Origin: Reyranellaceae bacterium
GTDB taxonomy: Bacteria; Pseudomonadota; Alphaproteobacteria; Reyranellales; Reyranellaceae
Length of the DNA: 64,000 nt
Assembly (NCBI GenBank): GCA_022844045.1
Contig: JALHMM010000021.1
Span: forward strand, 1 to 64,000
Direction of reading: 5' to 3'
Part shown: positions 59,426-64,000 of the stretch, piece by piece
Position numbering within the stretch: the first letter of the stretch is position 1
Layout: each line of letters begins with the position of its first letter
Made by a program: the position numbers and the translations under genes
The notes under the pieces: generated by a model
The model's database searches: none
Told to the model about the DNA's origin: nothing
The model's input: only the letters and a program-made list of their open reading frames with translations

Positions 59426-61080
59426 TGGCCGGCAGGATCTGGATACCGCCTTACAAGCCGCTGGGCGTGAGCACGCAGGCGGTGCCCGGCGGCGGCTATA
59501 TCAAGGTCGACCCCAGTGTCGCCCAGTTCGGGGGCTCCGTCCTGGGCTCGCTCATCGGACGGGGCGCCGACGGCGACGCCGGACTGGCCAGCGCGGTCTC
59601 CGAGCATCTCGCCAACGACAATGAAGCCGTGATCAAGGCTGCCGACCTGCGGTTGGGCGAAGCCGAGCACGTGCTGCTCTTCGACCCCCAGAACGGCTAC
59701 CTCAACACGCAGGGCCAGACGGCGCTGACCCATGCGCCCGCGGTTCTCGAGGCCTATACCCAGGCGCAGAACCGCGAGCTGGCGATGACCACTGACGACG
59801 ACCAGCGGCAGATGCTGCAAGGCCTCAACGAGCGCCGGCTGGCGAGCTTCACCACCCAGGTCGAGCGCCACGCCGAGACCGAGCGGCAGCGCTGGTACGA
59901 CGAGGCGGGCGAGCGCCGCATCGCGCAGATGCGGGTCGATGCCAAGCTGCACTGGAGCGACGACGCCATGCTGCGCCGCGCGCTGGGCACCACACGGACC
60001 GAGGTGCGCGAGAAGGCGGAGCGCAAGGGCTGGGACTCGCCACTGACCGAGGCGACGTTGCGGCAACACACCAGCCGCATCTTGGTGGCGGCGATCGAGG
60101 GCGCGGTGGAGCGCGATCCCGAGCGCGCCCAGGCGGTGCGTACACGCTACGACCAGCACATCGAAGCGGCCGATCGGGTCGCGCTGGACGCGCTGCTGAC
60201 CGAAGCCCAGACCCGCCGGCGCATCGAGGCGGCGAGCGCGGAGATCCTGAACGCCACGCCGCCCGATGGTGAGCCGTCGACGCCGCAATGGCGACTGCGC
60301 CAGGCCGAGGCGATCACCGAGCCAGCCGTGCGCGCCGCCACGATCCGCCGGCTCACCAACGCCGCCGCCGCTGACGAAGCCCGCGCCCGCGCACTGGCGG
60401 AGCAGGTGCTGGCAAGGGTGCTGAAAGACGGCCTGGCCGATCCGTCGCAAATCCCCATACGCGAGTGGGTGAATCTCGACGCCCAGCACCGCCAGGCGAT
60501 CGAGACGCGCCTCGACCACAACGCCGCCGGCACCGAGCCAGACCCGAACCCGGCGCTGGTAGACGAACTGGCGACGCAGATGACGCAGGCGCCGCAGAGC
60601 TTTGCACGCCGCGATCTCGTCACGACAGTTGCGCGCCTACCACTGCCGCAATGGCAACGCTTCCACGATTGGCAGGCCGGCCTCCGGCGCAAAGACCCCG
60701 CGACTGAGGACCAGCTCTACGCCGTCAAACGCGGCCTGCAACTCACCGCCAAGTTGCTGCCGTCGGACATGCCTGACGACGGCGCCGCCAACTACCGCGC
60801 CGAGCTGGTCGAGGAGATCGACAGATGGCGCAGGATCAACGGCAAGAGTCCCAACGACGCTGAAATCGTCAGCATGCTCACACGGTACATCGTGCCGCAG
60901 AAGCACATCGTTCGCACGCTCGAAAACAGCAACAGCTCATCACCGGCAAGTGCTCAAGACGTCAATTTCAACAACAACAGGAATATCAAGCGGCACCCGG
61001 CGCTAGGTGGCTCGTCACCGGACATGATCGAGAAAAGGCTTCGCCGCGGCCCGATAGTACTAGGGCCTGTCCCCAATTAG
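59425..61080 (+). pseudogene. Second ejection-toxin protein, N-terminal part (split by IS)
   Basis: A 551-residue frame, residues 1-489 matching the delivery module at 54477 (about 80% identical by eye). It then diverges into a linker (RRGPIVL). The frame stops at 61080 inside an IS5-family element inserted at 61063. Removing the IS and one TA of the duplication joins codon CTA (61060-61062) to GAT at 61910. The frame then runs on to 62458, giving a 728-residue protein. See the partner feature 61910-62458. Confidence 0.85.
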
Positions 61081-61907
61081 GGGATTCCCAAGGACGATAG
61101 TGCGTGATTCATAGCGAGTCGGCCACAGGGAGGCTGACAGATGCGACGCTATGGATTGCGCGACGACCAGTGGGAGCGGATCGAGCATCTGCTGCCAGGT
61201 CGCGAAGGTCATGTCGGGGTCACGGCGGAGGACAATCGGCGGTTCGTCGAGGCGGTGCTGTTCCGCTATCGCGCCGGTATCCCGTGGCGCGACCTGCCGG
61301 AACGTTTCGGCCCATGGAAGGCGACACATACCCGCTTCAGCCGTTGGGCTGTGAGCGGCGTCTGGGCGCGCGTGTTCGCGCAGCTGAGCAACGATGCCGA
61401 CAACGAGTACGCGATGATCGACAGCACGATCGTGCGAGCCCACCAGCACAGCGCCGGCGCGCAAAAAAGACGGCGAAGACCAGGCGATCGGCCGCAGCAA
61501 AGGCGGACTGAGCACCAAGATCCACGCCTTGGTCGACGCGCTCGGCAACCCGCTGACATTGCTGCTCAGCCCCGGACAGGCGCACGATCTGCTCTGTGCA
61601 GACGCTTTCCTGCCAACGCTCGCCGCCGATACCCTGATCGCCGACAAGGCCTTCGACGCCGATGCCCGCGTGCTCGACCGCCTCGCCGCCGCCAACAAGA
61701 CCGCGGTGATCCCCAGCAAGAGCCACAGGACCCAGCCGCGACCGCTCGACCGCGACCTCTACAAGGCGCGCCATCTGATCGAGAACTTCTTCTGCAAGCT
61801 CAAGCAGTTTCGCGCCATCGCCACCCGCTACGACAAGACCGCCCGCAACTTCCTCGCCGCCATACATTTCGCCGCATGCTGCATCTGGCTCAATTGAGGG
61901 CAGGCCC
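61063..61907 (+). mobile_element. IS5-family (IS427-group-like) insertion sequence
   Basis: An 845-bp element. Left end GGGCCTGTCCCCAATTAGGG and right end CTCAATTGAGGGCAGGCCC are imperfect inverted repeats. A TA target duplication flanks it (61061-61062 and 61908-61909). It carries a transposase gene with a +1-type shift site. It interrupts the second ejection-toxin gene. Confidence 0.85.
61141..61897 (+). CDS. IS5-family transposase (two frames)
   Basis: The first frame reads MRRYGLRDDQWERIEHLLPG ... AMIDSTIVRAHQHSAGAQKR, with the first catalytic Asp in IDST. The second frame reads GRSKGGLSTKIHALVDALGN and contains IADKAFDAD (second Asp) and RHLIENFFCKLKQFRA (Glu). The frames meet at an A6G run (61463-61469), with the second frame +1 relative to the first, so transposase may need ribosomal frameshifting or slippage. 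The DDE core is otherwise complete. Confidence 0.8.
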
Positions 61908-61909
61908 TA

Positions 61910-62458
61910 GATCCCCTCCAGAACATGGTCCCCGGTGGCTTCGCCGGAAGCTTCAGGTTCTGGAATCCTGGCGGTGCACGAGGCCCGCAATCGCCTGCTA
62001 AGCCAGCGCCAGCTCCAGCAACAAAGCCGCCGTCCGCGCCCGCCTCGCCACCCACCAAGTCGACACCGGCTCCGACGACAAAGTCCTCATCAGGGGATGG
62101 GCACCATTACGTTCCACGGGCAGTCTACAAACGCCTGAATCTCCCGGAACCGGCGCGTAAGGTGTTTGAGCGTGCCACTACCGGCCCCCTGGTGAAGGGG
62201 GGCCAGCAGGACGACGGGCCCCATCGAAGGTACAGTGAAGCCGTCGCCAAGGTGATTGACAAATGGCTTGAGAGAAAGGGCATCGATCCCAAGAAGATGA
62301 CCGAGTCCGAGGCCCAACAGTTACTTGAGTACGTGAAATGTCCTAGATACCCTGTAATCGGAGGGTACCTCAGAAAGATTGACGACGGTCACAACGAATA
62401 CTGTTGGCAACGTCGACTAGAAGCAAGACGGTTCAGAAGAGGACTGGATCCGCAATGA
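61910..62458 (+). pseudogene. Second toxin, C-terminal domain (HHYVP), split from 59425
   Basis: Continuation of the protein at 59425 after the IS: DPLQNMVPGGFAGSFRFWNP, then a Pro/Ala/Thr linker (about 40 residues). The toxin domain begins GDGHHYVPRAVYKRLNLPEP and goes on to ARKVFERATTGPL and KKMTESEAQQLLEYVKCPRY. The HHxVP start and TTGPL step are typical of nuclease-type polymorphic toxins attached to Rhs/YD-repeat proteins. An ATG at 61925 might still start a free toxin, but no ribosome binding site is clear. Its stop overlaps the next start (ATGA). Confidence 0.75.
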
Positions 62459-63177
62459 CCTACGATAGCAGAGCGATCGCCAGGGAAATGGCGGCGTTTG
62501 CCGCCGGCACCACCAGCGCCAGGGCTTGGGCGGGCTCAGTGACACCGGAGGGAGTGCAGCTCTTCCACGTAGCTGTGCCCGAGGAAATCTCCGACGACAT
62601 CTTGGCTTCCCTCTGCCGGCACTGGGCTGAGATAGTTCGGAAGTCGGTGCCGGACAGGCCTGACAATTGGTCGAGTTCGATATCTGTGAGGACGTTATGG
62701 GGTCCACCGGTAGGGCAATATGCCTTTGGCTGGATTGACCATGATGACGCGTGGTTAGTAGATGACGAGTCGAATGCATCCGATCCGCAGGATTGGCAGA
62801 ACCTCTATCAGCGCCTGGATGAGTATCTTGGCGCCCGAGGCATGAGTGATTGGCAGGGAAGCGGTGACTATTATCTTTTCGATGAGCGAAGCGGCTATGC
62901 AGACCAATCACTCACCATTTATCGGATCGAGTTCCTCACGCCTGACTTGGTGCGCGGGATACAAGAGATTCTCAGGGATGGCTACGCGGACTGGTCGGTA
63001 TACGTCGTCCTGGATCTCATTCCTCCCGTCGACGGCATTGAGTCTGACGGACTCCAAATCTTCGAGGATCGCGTTGTGGAGAGGTGGGATCGTGCACTCA
63101 TGGTTGAACGGCTGGGTGAACGACTGAAGTTCCAGTGCGACGCGAGAGGCCGCAATGACGAAAGACTACGACGCTGA
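62455..63177 (+). CDS. Putative immunity protein 2
   Basis: A 240-residue soluble protein, same length as immunity protein 1. Its C-terminal third reads FLTPDLVRGIQEILRDGYAD and VVERWDRALMVERLGERLKF, clearly related to FLTTDLISTIQNVLKDGSDE and the VVEKWDRQ part of the gene at 56997. The N-terminal third differs, as expected if specificity changed with the toxin. Start ATG 62455 overlaps the toxin stop. GC is lower than in the phage genes upstream. Confidence 0.65.
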   Translation: MTYDSRAIAREMAAFAAGTTSARAWAGSVTPEGVQLFHVAVPEEISDDILASLCRHWAEIVRKSVPDRPDNWSSSISVRTLWGPPVGQYAFGWIDHDDAWLVDDESNASDPQDWQNLYQRLDEYLGARGMSDWQGSGDYYLFDERSGYADQSLTIYRIEFLTPDLVRGIQEILRDGYADWSVYVVLDLIPPVDGIESDGLQIFEDRVVERWDRALMVERLGERLKFQCDARGRNDERLRR

Positions 63178-63700
63178 TTTGATCGCGCAGAATCTGTGCG
63201 ACGTTTCACCCGACGTAGAAGGCACCAGCGCCTTCTCTGTGAAGAAGAACGGCATAAAGTCCTTAATGCTCTGGACGGCTCGCTCGCTGACCACTGACGA
63301 GATGATCCTGCTCTGTCGGAAATTGGCGGCAGCGATCCGGCGCGAGATACCGGAGAGGCCAGATGGCTGGGCGGCGCGGCTTCTGGCTGGGAACGAGCCT
63401 GCCATGGTCATGAGCAACTACTATATCGGCTGGGCCAGCGCATCTGCAACCGGCAAGGTGGGCGCGGAGTGGAGTTACTCGTGTCAGGCCGCAGAGGCGA
63501 AGCACGCGAGAGTTACCGATCCTTGGCGTGCCGCACGAATCTTCGGCAGCGGATCTCGTTCAATAAGTCGACTCCAGGGCGGGCGATCAAGCTTGCGTGC
63601 GCGGCCGAACTGCTCGGCAAGATTTCAGCAGCACGTCTACAGCATGGCCTTCAACCGCCGGCTCGGAATCTCCGAACGCGGCGTCGCGTTCGCCGTATAG
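63155..63700 (+). pseudogene. Third immunity-like gene, truncated
   Basis: The first 110 residues, MTKDYDADLIAQNLCDVSPD with LTTDEMILLCRKLAAAIRRE, match the N-terminus of immunity protein 1. Beyond about 63470 the sequence becomes a run-on Arg/Ser-rich frame with no similarity, and it ends near the edge of the phage region. It starts within the end of immunity protein 2 (overlap of 23 bases). It looks like a relic left when the region's boundary formed. Confidence 0.6.
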
Positions 63701-63999
63701 GCCGTTCCCGGCAGCGTATCGCGCAAGACCATAGCCCCTGCGCCGACAATACATCCCGCGCCTATCTTCAGGTGTTCCCGAATTGTCGCTTGGATGCCGA
63801 GGAAGCAGTTGTCTCCGATAGTGACGCCGCCCGCGACGGTGGCTCCTGCGGCGAAGAAGCAATTCTCTCCGATCACGACGTGATGGCCGATCGAGCTGCC
63901 GCACCACATGATGCAGTTGCGGCCGACCTTCACGAAGGGCTGGATTATGGTGTTTTCCATGATGAACGTGTTGTCGCCCAGTTCAAGATCGGGCCAGGT
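63637..63999 (-). CDS. Hexapeptide-repeat acyltransferase, partial
   Basis: The frame continues past the right edge of the window. The visible 120 residues show the left-handed beta-helix hexapeptide pattern ([LIV]-G-x4), for example IGHHVVIGENCFFAAGATVA and GVTIGDNCFLGIQATIREHL, ending in PSRRLKAML. It transfers acetyl or another acyl group to a sugar or similar acceptor. An internal ATG at 63960 is probably not the start. Host gene marking the right end of the phage region; no operon partner visible. Confidence 0.8.
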   Translation of the reverse strand, partial: TWPDLELGDNTFIMENTIIQPFVKVGRNCIMWCGSSIGHHVVIGENCFFAAGATVAGGVTIGDNCFLGIQATIREHLKIGAGCIVGAGAMVLRDTLPGTAYTANATPRSEIPSRRLKAML

Positions 64000-64000
64000 C

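Noticed and set aside
31131-63700. Complete functional prophage
   Set aside because: No integrase, attachment repeats, repressor, replication or lysis genes seen in the window; blocks are separated by host-type genes.

Overview
The window is high-GC DNA from what is most likely an alphaproteobacterium. That rests on the general composition, the DUF4142, PRC-barrel and YidB-type envelope genes, a 24-residue membrane peptide of a kind common in Rhizobiales, and the style of its Crp/Fnr regulator. I cannot name a genus. Two families of long imperfect palindromes are scattered between genes and sometimes inside gene ends: family A, about 65 bp, core TGTCATCCCGAGCGCAGCGA; and family B, about 120-150 bp, ends CCTTCCCCCGGAGGGGGAAGG-like. 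They behave like REPIN or terminator-like elements.

Layout. From 0 to 9.7 kb there are stress and envelope genes (YflT-like, ferritin-like, YidB, DUF4142, PRC-barrel, several very small membrane proteins), a Fic gene with its own operator array, and an arsR-aquaporin pair. From 9.9 to 14.5 kb lies a minus-strand copper-resistance operon (Cys-rich secreted protein, lipoprotein, TolC-type lipoprotein, multicopper oxidase, cupredoxin, CusF-like chaperone). From 14.6 to 25.3 kb lies an arsenic island: an MFS exporter, ArsJ with its companion GAPDH (arsenate exported as 1-arseno-3-phosphoglycerate), an ArsR-ArsC fusion, a flavoprotein with Cys-pair tail, a stand-alone ArsR, and a second MFS, with repeated ArsR-type operators. 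A second Fic gene and a P-loop kinase sit inside the island. From 25.4 to 30.9 kb are a DUF3053-type lipoprotein, a possible clan-CD peptidase relative, an EF-hand protein, a hybrid histidine kinase and a TPR protein.

From 31.06 to about 63.6 kb there is a podovirus-type virion gene set: terminase large subunit, portal, Bbp19-like protein, scaffold-like protein, major capsid, Bbp16-like cement protein, several small structural genes, a 20-residue-repeat protein, tail-tube/nozzle proteins and T7-like internal virion proteins. Gene content and order resemble the Bordetella phage BPP-1 structural region. It is not a normal prophage as seen here. No integrase, repressor, replication or lysis gene is visible, and the front half is broken into blocks separated by host-like genes (GNAT, DUF2927, Crp/Fnr regulator, M20 amidohydrolase, lipoproteins). 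Five intact copies of one promoter architecture head these blocks: GTAGCGGCGGAAAT, exactly 22 bp, then a -10 hexamer. In four of the five an ATG lies only 6-8 bases past the -10, implying leaderless messages.

The most striking feature is at the right end. The large internal (ejection) protein is fused to a C-terminal polymorphic-toxin-like domain (HHHIPQ motif) and followed by a putative immunity gene. After decayed remnants comes a second cassette: the same N-terminal delivery part with a different C-terminal toxin domain (HHYVP motif), split by an IS5-family element, followed by a related immunity gene and a third truncated one. Removing the IS and one TA duplication restores a single frame across the junction. 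The working hypothesis is a domesticated podovirus-like particle, or toxin-carrying phage, whose injected core protein carries exchangeable toxins. The window ends in a partial hexapeptide-repeat acyltransferase gene of the host.
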